64,000 nucleotides of DNA, taken from contig DATJNA010000084.1 of assembly GCA_035508435.1 (NCBI GenBank), forward strand, positions 8,873 through 72,872, in the 5' to 3' direction. Source of the stretch: JASHVB01 sp035508435 (GTDB lineage: Bacteria > Pseudomonadota > Alphaproteobacteria > Acetobacterales > Acetobacteraceae). A program made the position numbers and the translations under genes. The notes beneath the pieces were generated by a model, which saw nothing but the letters and a program-made list of their open reading frames with translations, had not been told where the DNA came from and made no database searches. The first letter of the stretch is position 1; each line of letters opens with the position of its first letter. Shown here piece after piece: positions 1 through 8,331 of the stretch.

Positions 1-990
1 CGTGATCTGCTGCCCCAGGATCGCCCGCACGGCGAGCTCGAACCCGTCCCAGGCGCCGGGCACGCGCAGCCCGGGCCGTGCGGCCACCAGCGGCGCCAGC
101 ACCGGGTCGGTGCCGAGATGCGCGCCGATCGCCACCGGGTCCGCCGCCAGATCGAACACGCGGCGGACGCGCGCGATGATCGCCGGCAGGTGCCGCACCT
201 CCGGGAACCCGACGAAGACCTTCAGACAGTCGCCGGCGGCGCGTTCCACCGTGATCGTGCCGCGGGCGGCGCCGATGGCGATGGTGCGCGCGTAGCGCTC
301 CGCGGTGACGACCTCGACGCCCGGAATGGCGCGTGCCCGCAGGAACGCCAGGATGGCGTCCCAGTCATACGGCGGCCGGTAGCCGAGCCTGACGGTGACG
401 GCGGCGGGGGTGCCAGCCGGCTGGGCGCCATCACCGGCGCGTCGCAGCGCGGTCGGCGGACGCCGGAAAAGCTGTCGGAACGTCTCGTTGAAGCGCCGCA
501 GGCTGCCGAAGCCGGCCGCCGCCGCGACATCGGTCATCGGCAGCGCGGTGTCCTGGATGAGCTGCTTGGCCAGCAGGATCCGCCGGGTCTGGGCAATGCT
601 GACCGGTGAGGCGCCGAGATGCTGGCAGAACAAGCGGCGAAGCTGGCGTTCGCCCATGCCGAGCCGGTCCGCGAGATGCGCTACGCCGGCCTGGTCCAGC
701 GCCCCCGCCTCGATCAGCGCGAGCGCGCGCGAGACGGTGTTGGAGCTGCCGCGCCAGAAGGCCAGCTCCGGCGAGATTTCCGGGCGGCAGCGCAGGCAGG
801 GGCGGAAGCCCGCCTCCTGTGCCGCGGCCGCGGTGGGGAAGAAGCGGACGTTGCGGCGCCTCGGTGTGGGCGCCGGGCAGAACGGCCGGCAGTAGATGCC
901 GGTGGTGGTGACGCCGACGAACAGTCGGCCGTCGAAGCGACGGTCGCGGGTCTCGATGGCGCGGTAACAGGCGTTGTCGTCCATGTCCAT
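1..990 (-). CDS. alkA: Ada-type AraC regulator fused to AlkA-like DNA glycosylase (3' end outside window)
   Basis: Reading the minus strand from the ATG at 990 gives 330 uninterrupted codons to the window edge. Residues about 8-70 form an Ada N-terminal zinc domain with Cys34, Cys38, Cys65 and Cys68 (GIYCRPFC, CLRCRP). An AraC-type helix-turn-helix follows (about 80-180, with GFGSLRRFNETF). An AlkA N-terminal domain follows from about 200 (GYRPPYDWDAIL), and the visible sequence ends in AILGQQIT, the start of the HhH-GPD glycosylase fold. By family knowledge such fusions sense methyl-phosphotriesters through the Ada cysteine and excise alkylated bases with the glycosylase. The catalytic Asp lies off the edge. 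A second start two codons downstream is possible. A shorter relative is encoded at 44048. Confidence 0.9.
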   Translation of the reverse strand, partial: MDMDDNACYRAIETRDRRFDGRLFVGVTTTGIYCRPFCPAPTPRRRNVRFFPTAAAAQEAGFRPCLRCRPEISPELAFWRGSSNTVSRALALIEAGALDQAGVAHLADRLGMGERQLRRLFCQHLGASPVSIAQTRRILLAKQLIQDTALPMTDVAAAAGFGSLRRFNETFRQLFRRPPTALRRAGDGAQPAGTPAAVTVRLGYRPPYDWDAILAFLRARAIPGVEVVTAERYARTIAIGAARGTITVERAAGDCLKVFVGFPEVRHLPAIIARVRRVFDLAADPVAIGAHLGTDPVLAPLVAARPGLRVPGAWDGFELAVRAILGQQIT

Positions 991-1516
991 GCGCCGAGGA
1001 TGGCGCAGGGGGAGCGGGTTGTCTCGCGGTTTTCGGACGTCAACGCAGTGGCCTGGCATGGCGGTCGCCGCCATGAGCGGCCGGCCTCCGCTTCGGCGCG
1101 CGTCCCGAACGGGATGGCGCGGGTGGCGTGCTTCGCTACACGCCATCATCGGTAAATATCATAGTTATACAACTTCAGATAGAATTTCATTGATCATTCG
1201 TCTCCCCTAGTGGTAGACAGCTACCTTGTAAGCCGCGACAGGGGAATACGACAATTTCCCTAAGGAAGCGCGCATGTCGTCATCTGGCGGGCGCAGGGCG
1301 TGTCGTGGCGCCAGTGGCCGCCGCGTGTGGGAAGGAGCCGATGCAGCGACCGACCGGAACGTCATGGCGCTGCGACAGCCACATTGTTCGTGCCCCGGGC
1401 GTCACCGGCGCTGACCCCCAAGCAGTGGTGCGCGCCAGCGGCGTTGCCGTCGCAACGCTGCGGCGCACCCGGCGGCACCCACGCATTCCCGTGAACCAAC
1501 AGGCGGAGGCCAGCCC
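991..1516. other. intergenic region, no gene seen
   Basis: No frame here has coding character. The stretch 1141-1260 is clearly A+T-richer than its surroundings and probably holds promoters for the flanking divergent genes. It includes a small dyad GGTAG-ACAG-CTACC at 1212-1225 that could be an operator; this is only a guess from symmetry. Confidence 0.4.
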
Positions 1517-3250
1517 ATGACCAGCTACACATGGATCGCCAGTACCCCCAGCGGCGATTGGAGCACGGCAAGCGACTGGACCCCGGGCGGCGGGCCTCCC
1601 GGGGGCAGTACCTCTGGCGTCGATGACGCCTTCCTGGGCGCCGGCAGCGCGAGCTACACCGTGACCGTGGGGGGGCCGGATATCTTCGATATCGACAGCC
1701 TCAACATCGCCGGTGGCGGGCTTGGCGACATCACCAGCCTGAGCATCAGCGGCGCGCTCTTTACCAACAGTGTGGCGTATTCCGGTCCGGGCGGCGACGC
1801 CGCGATCACCGTCGATGCGGGGGGTCAGTTGCTTATACGCAGCGACCTGTCTGCCGCCAATCCCGAGACAATCGTGCTGGCCGGCGGCGAGGTCGAGCTT
1901 GGCAGCGCGATCTTCGACGGCATCGACCTTGGACGATCCAATATTACCTTTACGTTCGCCGGCAGCGGCGGGTTGTTCGAAATCAATTCATCACATTTCC
2001 GCGTTGGCGAGGTCGCGAGCCAAACGCTCACCAACGTGCAAGCCGGCGACGCCATCCAATTCGACGACGCCGATTTCACCGGCGACACCTACACCTATAG
2101 CGGCACCACGCTGACGGTGATGGACGGCAGCACAACCGTCCTGACCATGGACAATCTCTCGGCGCTCCCCGGCACCACCTTCTCGTTCAATGGCCAGTTC
2201 ATCGACGTGGCCTGCTTCGCCGCCGGCACCCGCATCCTCACCGCGCAGGGCGAGAAGAATGTCGAATCCTTGCGGCCGGGCGACATGGTCTGCCGGCTGG
2301 CGGAGGGAGGGTTACAAGCCGAGCCGGTGCGATGGATCGGCCGGCGGCGGATCGATCTGAGGTTGCATCCGCGACCGGAGACGGTGGCGCCGATCCTGAT
2401 CATGCGCGACGCCTTCGCTGACGGCACGCCGCACAGCGACCTGACGGTCTCGCCCGACCATGCGATCTTCGTCGATGGCAAGCTGGTCTGCGCCCGGCAG
2501 TTGGTCAACCACACCACCATTTGCCAGCAGACGGCTGCCGCGTCGGTCGAGTATTTCCATGTCGAGCTGATCTCGCATGGCATCCTGCTGGCCAACGGTC
2601 TGGCTGCCGAGAGCTATCTGGACACCGGCAATCGCGGCTTCTTCGGCAACGCCGGCGAGCCGCTGGTCTTGCATCCGGACCTGACGGGCGGCGAGGCCTA
2701 TCCGCGCCGCGAAGCCGCATCCTGCGCGCCCTTCGTCTGGGATGCGGCGAGCGTGCAGCCGATTTGGCAACGCCTCGCGCAGCGGGCCGCCGCGCTTGAC
2801 CGCCCTCCGCCGTCGCCCGCTACCACGCGTGACCCGCAGCTTCATATCGTCGCCGACGGCCGCCGCCTGCGCCCGTTGTCGTGCGCCAATGGCGAGTACG
2901 TGTTCGTGCTGCCGCCGGGAACAGTCGCGGTGCGCCTCGAGTCGCGTGCCGATACGCCCAGCGCGGTCAGGCCATGGCTCGAGGACCGCAGGCGGCTCGG
3001 TGTCTATGTCGCGCGAATCGTCCTGCGCAATGCCCTGGACTTCGAAGAGGTGCCGCTTGACCATCCGAGCCTCTCGACCGGGTGGTGGGCAGTGGAACCT
3101 GCCGGCGGCGAGGCACTGCGCCGATGGACCAACGGCAGCGCGGTGCTGCCGCTGCCGGCGCTGCCGCGGCCCGTGGTGCTGCAGATCCAGCTCTGCGGCA
3201 ACGACATGACCTATCTTGCCGATGCGGTGCTGCATCGTCAGGTTGCCTGA
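1517..3250 (+). CDS. Hint (hedgehog/intein-type) domain protein with beta-repeat N-terminus
   Basis: The 577-residue product starts with about 230 Gly/Ser/Thr-rich residues of beta-helix character, like autotransporter or adhesin passenger repeats. A Hint domain then begins at Cys233 (ACFAAGTRILT, then VESLRPGDMV) and runs to about 370, ending around AESYLDTGNRGFF. About 200 further residues form a C-terminal domain with GWW and RRWTNGSAVLP motifs. Such Hint_2 proteins are common in Acetobacteraceae and Rhodobacterales; they are thought to be surface or secreted proteins that may self-cleave at the Hint cysteine, but the function is not established. No signal peptide is obvious, so export by a type I system would be possible. 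The ATG at 1517 has a good ribosome site (ggcggagg). Confidence 0.85.
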   Translation: MTSYTWIASTPSGDWSTASDWTPGGGPPGGSTSGVDDAFLGAGSASYTVTVGGPDIFDIDSLNIAGGGLGDITSLSISGALFTNSVAYSGPGGDAAITVDAGGQLLIRSDLSAANPETIVLAGGEVELGSAIFDGIDLGRSNITFTFAGSGGLFEINSSHFRVGEVASQTLTNVQAGDAIQFDDADFTGDTYTYSGTTLTVMDGSTTVLTMDNLSALPGTTFSFNGQFIDVACFAAGTRILTAQGEKNVESLRPGDMVCRLAEGGLQAEPVRWIGRRRIDLRLHPRPETVAPILIMRDAFADGTPHSDLTVSPDHAIFVDGKLVCARQLVNHTTICQQTAAASVEYFHVELISHGILLANGLAAESYLDTGNRGFFGNAGEPLVLHPDLTGGEAYPRREAASCAPFVWDAASVQPIWQRLAQRAAALDRPPPSPATTRDPQLHIVADGRRLRPLSCANGEYVFVLPPGTVAVRLESRADTPSAVRPWLEDRRRLGVYVARIVLRNALDFEEVPLDHPSLSTGWWAVEPAGGEALRRWTNGSAVLPLPALPRPVVLQIQLCGNDMTYLADAVLHRQVA

Positions 3251-3483
3251 CGGCTGCCAGCCTCCGTCTCGGAGCCACGCGAGAGGCTGGGTTCGGCTAC
3301 CGCATGGCCGGTGTAGCCGACGCGGACAACCGCCATGCGGCTGTAGGTCCCGGGCACGACACGGCCGCCGCTCGGTTGCGGGCGCGGATCGTTGCGATCG
3401 CATGGACCTCGGCCGGGAGAGCGGCATGCGCGCCGCTCTCACCATAGTCGGGCTCCTGGCCATCTTTGCGGTTCGATCGGAGC

Positions 3484-3651
3484 GCGATCGTTACGCTCAT
3501 GCGCAGTGCGATCGTTGCGCCCACGCGTAGCGCGATCGTTTCGCCCATGCGCAGTGCGATCGTTACGCCCATGCGCAGTACGATCGTTACGTCCATGCGG
3601 AGCGCGATCGTTACGCCCATGCGCAGTGCGATCGTTGCGTCCTTGCGTGGA
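3484..3651. repeat. tandem array, seven 24-bp units
   Basis: Seven head-to-tail units of 24 bp with consensus gcgatcgttacgcccatgcg + cagt. Each unit contains the core GCGATCGT. Variation is mostly single-base. Because 24 is divisible by three and the unit lacks stops, several frames stay open on both strands (for example an RSAIVTPM-type peptide), which looks like a by-product and not a gene. Confidence 0.9.
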
Positions 3652-3680
3652 CGGCCGGCACGATCCCGGCCATGGCGGTG
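3645..3680. repeat. GGCC-type palindromic repeat element (member 1)
   Basis: GGCCGG at 3653-3658 pairs with CCGGCC at 3666-3671 and the flanks read gtggac...catgg. The same general design (cgtgga-tGGCCGG...CCGGCCatg) occurs at 46545-46580 and inside narG near 53277-53310, so I treat them as one dispersed family. Confidence 0.55.
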
Positions 3681-3840
3681 ATTACCCTGCAAGGATCGCA
3701 GACCGTCGTCCGCATCGGCCCTGAGGGCCCGGCGCCTGGAAGGGTGCCTCGGCAGGGGGGATTGCCTCGGCGCCACAGCCATCGCAATGAGCAATTGCCG
3801 CGCCGGAGACAGCGGCACCCTCCCTCCGGACCGACGCTTC

Positions 3841-4437
3841 ATGGCCCCCCTCGCCTATCTGCTACCCGGTTACTTGCTCGGATCGATCCCGTTCGGCCTG
3901 CTGCTGACACGCGCGGCGGGGCTGGGCGACATTCGCGCCATCGGCTCCGGCAACATCGGCGCCACCAACGTGCTGCGCACCGGCAACAAGGCGCTGGCCG
4001 CCGCGACGCTGCTGCTGGATCTCGGCAAGGGCGCCGCCGCCGTGCTGCTTGCCCGCTGGCTCGCGGGACCGGAGGCGGCGCTATGGGGCGGCCTCGGCGC
4101 GGTGCTGGGCCACCTGTTCCCGGTCTGGCTGCGCTTCAAGGGCGGCAAGGGCGTGGCCACCGGCTACGGCGTGCTGATCTCCGCCGCCTGGCCGGTGGGG
4201 CTGGCGGCCGGCGCGATCTGGTTGCTCGCGGCGGCACTGCTGCGCCGGTCGTCGCTGGCGGCGCTGATCTCCTTCGCCGCGGCGCCGTTCCTGGCCTGGG
4301 GACTGGCGGACGCCGGCATGATCTGGCTGGCGGCGGCCATTGCCGTGCTGATCTACACCCGCCACCACAGCAACATCCGCCGATTGCTTGCGGGCACCGA
4401 GCCACGGATCGGGGAGCATAGTCCGGGGAAGGCCTAA
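3841..4437 (+). CDS. plsY: glycerol-3-phosphate acyltransferase PlsY
   Basis: The 198-residue inner membrane enzyme transfers acyl from acyl-phosphate to glycerol-3-phosphate, the first step of phospholipid synthesis. The family motifs are clear: LLGSIPFGLLL near the N-terminus, the glycine-rich GSGNIGATNVLR, and FKGGKGVATG around residues 99-108. About five membrane segments are visible. The ATG at 3841 gives the usual N-terminus; an upstream in-frame ATG at 3787 would add a charged leader unlike the family. The stop codon abuts an inverted-repeat element. Confidence 0.95.
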   Translation: MAPLAYLLPGYLLGSIPFGLLLTRAAGLGDIRAIGSGNIGATNVLRTGNKALAAATLLLDLGKGAAAVLLARWLAGPEAALWGGLGAVLGHLFPVWLRFKGGKGVATGYGVLISAAWPVGLAAGAIWLLAAALLRRSSLAALISFAAAPFLAWGLADAGMIWLAAAIAVLIYTRHHSNIRRLLAGTEPRIGEHSPGKA

Positions 4438-4588
4438 CAGGCTGCTGAAACACGTTTGTCACCGGCTAACGACGAACGAATGATTCGCTACGCCATCATG
4501 TCTCGCAACAAAATTGCGAACATCAACCCGCATCGATTCCATTCCGACTTTCGTTCCTCGCTCGCTGGAGTTTTTCAGCAGCCTGCTA
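4438..4588. repeat. about 150-bp element bounded by inverted repeats (MITE-like)
   Basis: caggctgctgaaa at 4438-4450 is exactly complementary to tttcagcagcctg at 4573-4585, and the match extends imperfectly outward (taa/tta). The interior is less G+C-rich than the surroundings and has no gene. The layout (short terminal inverted repeats, no transposase) fits a miniature inverted-repeat element or a solo remnant of a transposon. It could also act as a bidirectional terminator between convergent plsY and the next gene. Confidence 0.55.
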
Positions 4589-4672
4589 AGCAGAGATGCG
4601 CAACCTGTCCCCCACACGAGACCAGCGCGAACCGCAGCAGTGGAGGTGGAAACGCCCCGGCATGTCGCCAGC

Positions 4673-5383
4673 CTAGTTTTGGTACTCCTGCATGATCCGC
4701 TCATAGCTGCCATTCGCCTTGATCGCCGCCAGCGCCGCCTCCCATTGCTTCGCCGCGGCATCGTCCAACGATTTTGAGCCGGCGAGATACATCATGTTCT
4801 CACTCACCAGGCCGAGCTCCTTGACCGCCGCGAAGTTGCTGCCCGCCGCCCGCAGCGAGGCCCGCGCCGCAAGCTCGCCGGTCAACCAGCAACCGATGCG
4901 GCCGGCGAGCAACTTTTTGGCATCCAGGCCTTCATCGCTGACCGGTTCGATATGTTCGAATCCATGCGCGTGCGCCGCGGCCTCGCCCGGCCCACCAATC
5001 TGCATGCCTACCACCTGATTGCGGCAGTCATCGATCGTCTTGAGCGGACTGTCAGCCTTGGCAACCACGACGAAGCGGTCCGGCGCCAGCGGGATGATCC
5101 AGCGGAAATTCGCTTCCCGGTCCGGGATGCGGCCGAGCGGGACGATCAGGACGTCCGCGGCGTCCATGACCGCTTTCTGCGCGCGGGCGCGCGGCAGGAC
5201 CTGAATGCTGATCTCGTCGTGCGCCGCCTGTGCCATGGCCTGCACCAATTCGATCCCCAGCCCGGCCGGCTTGCCATCGCTTTCCATCGCCCAGGGCGGC
5301 AGGTCGGGACTGACCACGCGGAACCTGGCGGCATGCGCCGGCACCGCGGCCAGCAACGCCAGCACGAGGCAGAGTCGCTTCAT
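4673..5383 (-). CDS. periplasmic amino-acid-type solute-binding protein (SBP family 3)
   Basis: The 236-residue product has a clear signal peptide (MKRLCLVLALLAAVPAHA) followed by a family 3 binding-protein body: FRVVSPDLPPWAM, GKPAGLGIELVQAMAQ, a DVLIVPLGRIPDR segment and GSYERIMQEYQ at the end. The ATG at 5383 is supported by GAAGGAGC upstream. No permease or ATPase gene lies beside it, so the transporter partner is elsewhere, or the protein feeds a sensor; the neighbouring chemoreceptor on the same strand makes a chemosensory role conceivable but unproven. Family members of this short type resemble the PBPb proteins used in rhizobial and Pseudomonas genomes as orphans. Confidence 0.8.
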   Translation of the reverse strand: MKRLCLVLALLAAVPAHAARFRVVSPDLPPWAMESDGKPAGLGIELVQAMAQAAHDEISIQVLPRARAQKAVMDAADVLIVPLGRIPDREANFRWIIPLAPDRFVVVAKADSPLKTIDDCRNQVVGMQIGGPGEAAAHAHGFEHIEPVSDEGLDAKKLLAGRIGCWLTGELAARASLRAAGSNFAAVKELGLVSENMMYLAGSKSLDDAAAKQWEAALAAIKANGSYERIMQEYQN

Positions 5384-5528
5384 TGTCGTGATGCTCCTTC
5401 CGATGAGACCGATGCTTGCAAGTTTTGGAACGCGCGTGCCGCCCGTGCGCGGCACGTCTGCCCGGGCCGGTGGACACACGTCGCAATGCCAGCCACGGCG
5501 AATCGCGGTCGGCCGGAACCCCGCACCG

Positions 5529-7406
5529 TCATGCGGCCAGCCGTTCCGCGAGCGATGACCAGTGACGCTTGAGCGTTTCGGTGCCCCGCTCGTCCAGCCG
5601 GAACATCAGATGCAGGGCGTCGCCTTCGCCGGCTCGCACTGTCACCGGGAACGCTGCACCGAACCCTTCGATGGCCAGCGTGCCAATCGTGTCGACGGCC
5701 AGCGCCGGAGCACCACGCAAATTGGCGCCGCCTTCGGACAGATCGACCACTCGCGCCGAGTGCGTCACACCCGCGACCGTCAACTGACACGGCAGGTCGA
5801 CCGCAACGCGGCGCCCGCCACGACGATCGACTTCGCTGGTCGAGGTGCGCACCACACGCACCACCGAATGCCGCAGCGCCTCCATCGCGCTATCGAGATT
5901 GCCACTGTTCTCCCGCACTTCGGCGGCATGGCGGCCGGTGTCGCTGGCCTCGGCCGAGACTTCGGAGGTACGCGCGGTCACCCGGTTCGCAGCGTTCGCG
6001 GTCTCCGTCACGCTGCGCGCGATCTCCCGCGTCGCGCTGCCCTGTTGCTCCACCGCCGCGGCGATCGATCCGGCGATGCTGTCGATCTCGGTGATGGTTT
6101 GCTCGATCCGCGCCACCGCCGCGACCGAGGCGCCGGTCGCCGTGCGCACCTGGCCGATATGACGGGCAATGTCCTCGGTGGACCGCGCCGTCTGCGTCGC
6201 AAGCTGCTTCACCTCCGAGGCCACCACGGCAAAGCCCTTGCCGGCATCACCCGCCCGCGCCGCCTCGATCGTGGCGTTCAGGGCGAGCAAATTGGTGCGC
6301 GCGGCGATCTCGCCGATGATGTCGGCGACACTGCCGATCCGGTCGACCTCCTGGCTCAGCGCCTCGATCGTCGAGCGGGTTTCCTTGCCGGCGTCCACCG
6401 CATGGCCGACCACCGCGCGCGACTGGCTCGCCTGGTTGCCGATCTCGCTGATCGAGGCGGCCAATTGCTCCGCCGCGCTGGCCACCGTCTGCACGTTGGC
6501 CAGCGCCTGTCCTGCCGCGGCCGAGGCGTCGGCGGCCAGAGTCTCGGTGCGACCGGCGGACGCACTCATCGCATCGGCGATCCGCGTCATCGCCTGGGTG
6601 CGCTGGCGGATTTGCTCCAGCGCATTGCCGGTTTCGCTTTCGATCGTCTCGGCCATGCCGACCAGGGCCGCACGCTTCTCGGCCTCGGCTTGCTCGCGCG
6701 CCTTCGCCTGCTGTGCCGCAAGCTCGCCGCGCTTCACCATGTGATCGCGAAACACCTCGACGGCACGGGCAATCGCGCCAATCTCATCGTTCCGTTGCAA
6801 CGCCGGTACCTGCAATGACGTGTCGCCGCCGGCCAGCCGCGTCATCGCGGCACTCATCCGGCTGAGCGGGACGGTGATCAGCCGCAGCGTCACATAGTTG
6901 GTGCCAAGCAGCCCAATGAGGACGACAACCGCGTCGAGCAATCCCTCGCGCAGCCGCTCGCGCAGCACCTGTTGCAGGCGCGCCGTGGACAGGCTCAACA
7001 CCAGCCGGCCAATCACAGACGACTTGCCACTGTCGAGATGAATGATATCGGTGGAGCGCTGGATCACGCTTTGCCCCGGCAGCAGCGCACCGCGCGAGGC
7101 GAGACGCTTGCCGTCGCTGTCCAGCACCTCGGCGAACTGGAAGTCCGGGTCGCGCGCCAGCCCCACCATGGCCGCCGCGACCTTGCCCGCATCGAGGTCC
7201 CATACCGCCGGCGAGATCGCCTCGGCCTGAACTTCTCCCAGCAACGCGGCGCGTGTGGTCAGATGCTCCCGCTGGTCCGCCAGGTCACGACGGATGTCGA
7301 TCGTGGTCATCCCGGCCATGATGCAGGTGGTGATCACGGCCATGATCATCAGCGTGCGCGTCTTGAGACTGCGCGCACGTGTCGGCCGGGCGGCCGGTGC
7401 GGTCAT
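5529..7406 (-). CDS. methyl-accepting chemotaxis protein with C-terminal PilZ domain
   Basis: The 625-residue receptor has a membrane helix at about 19-36, a periplasmic sensor of about 120 residues, a second helix at about 156-177, HAMP and a long cytoplasmic coiled coil. The signalling hairpin is conserved (EIAARTNLLALNATIEAARAG). From about residue 535 a PilZ domain follows (DRRGGRRVAVDLPC, then VDLSEGGANL), which by family knowledge binds cyclic di-GMP. The protein should therefore couple an external ligand and c-di-GMP level to the CheA kinase. Such fusions are known in other alphaproteobacteria, for example Azospirillum Tlp1. The intergenic gap to the binding protein downstream is 145 bp. 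Confidence 0.93.
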   Translation of the reverse strand: MTAPAARPTRARSLKTRTLMIMAVITTCIMAGMTTIDIRRDLADQREHLTTRAALLGEVQAEAISPAVWDLDAGKVAAAMVGLARDPDFQFAEVLDSDGKRLASRGALLPGQSVIQRSTDIIHLDSGKSSVIGRLVLSLSTARLQQVLRERLREGLLDAVVVLIGLLGTNYVTLRLITVPLSRMSAAMTRLAGGDTSLQVPALQRNDEIGAIARAVEVFRDHMVKRGELAAQQAKAREQAEAEKRAALVGMAETIESETGNALEQIRQRTQAMTRIADAMSASAGRTETLAADASAAAGQALANVQTVASAAEQLAASISEIGNQASQSRAVVGHAVDAGKETRSTIEALSQEVDRIGSVADIIGEIAARTNLLALNATIEAARAGDAGKGFAVVASEVKQLATQTARSTEDIARHIGQVRTATGASVAAVARIEQTITEIDSIAGSIAAAVEQQGSATREIARSVTETANAANRVTARTSEVSAEASDTGRHAAEVRENSGNLDSAMEALRHSVVRVVRTSTSEVDRRGGRRVAVDLPCQLTVAGVTHSARVVDLSEGGANLRGAPALAVDTIGTLAIEGFGAAFPVTVRAGEGDALHLMFRLDERGTETLKRHWSSLAERLAA

Positions 7407-7776
7407 GCGGCACCTGTGAATATCCGAAGCAATGCGTTTAGGACGAAACGGTTACCAAAATCCTAAGGCACGACTGCGGGGCGCGATTGCCAGCGTGCTC
7501 GTGCCGTGACAACAACGTTCCGTACCGGGCCGCCGCCATCCGTACCTGGCCGCCGCCAACTGCAGCGCACACGCTCCGGCGGATGGTCGTCCAACAATGC
7601 CGGTGAAAGCAGGACGCATTGCCATCGGCCGGCGGCCGACCCGCGGCTGCAGGCATCCGCGGCGGCTGGCGCCGCGAGCCCCGCCCCGCTGGCGGCAAGG
7701 GTTGGTCAGGCAGGCATCCCCGCCGACAGCATCCCCGCCGACAGCATCCCCGCCGACAGGCACGCCGGCATGCGCG
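7407..7776. other. intergenic region with a 15-bp triplet repeat
   Basis: No gene is supported. The only structure is three exact copies of a 15-bp unit, gcatccccgccgaca, at 7714-7758, directly downstream of the stop codon of the 106-residue gene on the minus strand. Confidence 0.5.
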
Positions 7777-8097
7777 TCAGCGCCGGGGCACCAGCGTCAC
7801 CGTGGGAGCGCCCGGGGCCGTGCCTTTCGCCGCGCCCGCCTTGGCCAGAAAACTCGGCGCCACGTTCCATTGCATGCCGTCATCGGCGATGACCGTCACC
7901 GTCTTGCGGTTGTAGCGCGTCAGTATGCCGGCGAGGCGCTCACGCCCGGGCGGGTGGAACGTCACCCGGTCGCCGATCCGGAACTCCAGCATCCCGACAT
8001 GGGCGCGCATATCCCTCAGCACGCGCAGCCGCGCCACGATGCAATGGTTCAGGTCAATCAGCTCCTGCTCGCTCAGCCTGTCGATGTCGATGGTCAT
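7777..8097 (-). CDS. conserved small protein of unknown function with SH3-like tail
   Basis: The 106-residue product starts MTIDIDRLSEQELIDLNHCI, a helical amphipathic segment, and continues with FRIGDRVTFHPPG, GILTRYNRKTVTVIADDG and QWNVAPSFL. The second half has the alternating pattern of a small beta barrel (KOW/SH3-like). I recognise this as a widespread uncharacterised proteobacterial family but cannot name a function. It is cytosolic by appearance, with no signal or membrane segment. The tail after about residue 85 is low complexity. Confidence 0.7.
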   Translation of the reverse strand: MTIDIDRLSEQELIDLNHCIVARLRVLRDMRAHVGMLEFRIGDRVTFHPPGRERLAGILTRYNRKTVTVIADDGMQWNVAPSFLAKAGAAKGTAPGAPTVTLVPRR

Positions 8098-8233
8098 GGC
8101 CGGTCATTCCAGGTTGCGGCGTGCGCCTTCGCGGCGCGGATACTGGCGCTGCCCGTCGAGTCGTGTCAGCCGGACGCCAGCACCCGGCTGCCTGATATGC
8201 GTCCGGATCGCGGTCTCGCCCAGGGGAAATCGC

Positions 8234-8261
8234 TTGACTTTCGGCGTGGAGATGTTAGTTA
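8234..8261 (+). promoter_or_regulatory. candidate sigma-70 type promoter
   Basis: TTGACT at 8234-8239 and TAGTTA at 8256-8261 are separated by 16 bp, in an A+T-richer stretch about 70 bp before the next gene. The -35 match is good and the -10 match is moderate. Confidence 0.4.
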
Positions 8262-8331
8262 GTCACATTGACGTATCGCCGCTGCCACGCCCCCGCGCGG
8301 GGCGGCTATGCCACTGGTCAGAAGGAGGACC

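Larger units (their letters stand above)
3251..3840. other. intergenic region dominated by repeats
   Basis: No convincing gene is present. All open frames across 3466-3730 exist only because a 24-bp tandem repeat without stop codons lies here. The region holds the 24-bp array and a GGCC-type palindrome listed separately. Confidence 0.6.

Noticed and set aside
3484..3651. Possible CRISPR array.
   Set aside because: Units are contiguous with no unique spacers and there are no cas genes.
3297..3842. A minus-strand frame encoding repeated TIALRMGV peptides, possibly a repeat protein.
   Set aside because: The repeats come from a 24-bp DNA array that keeps several frames open on both strands; no ribosome site or conserved flanks.
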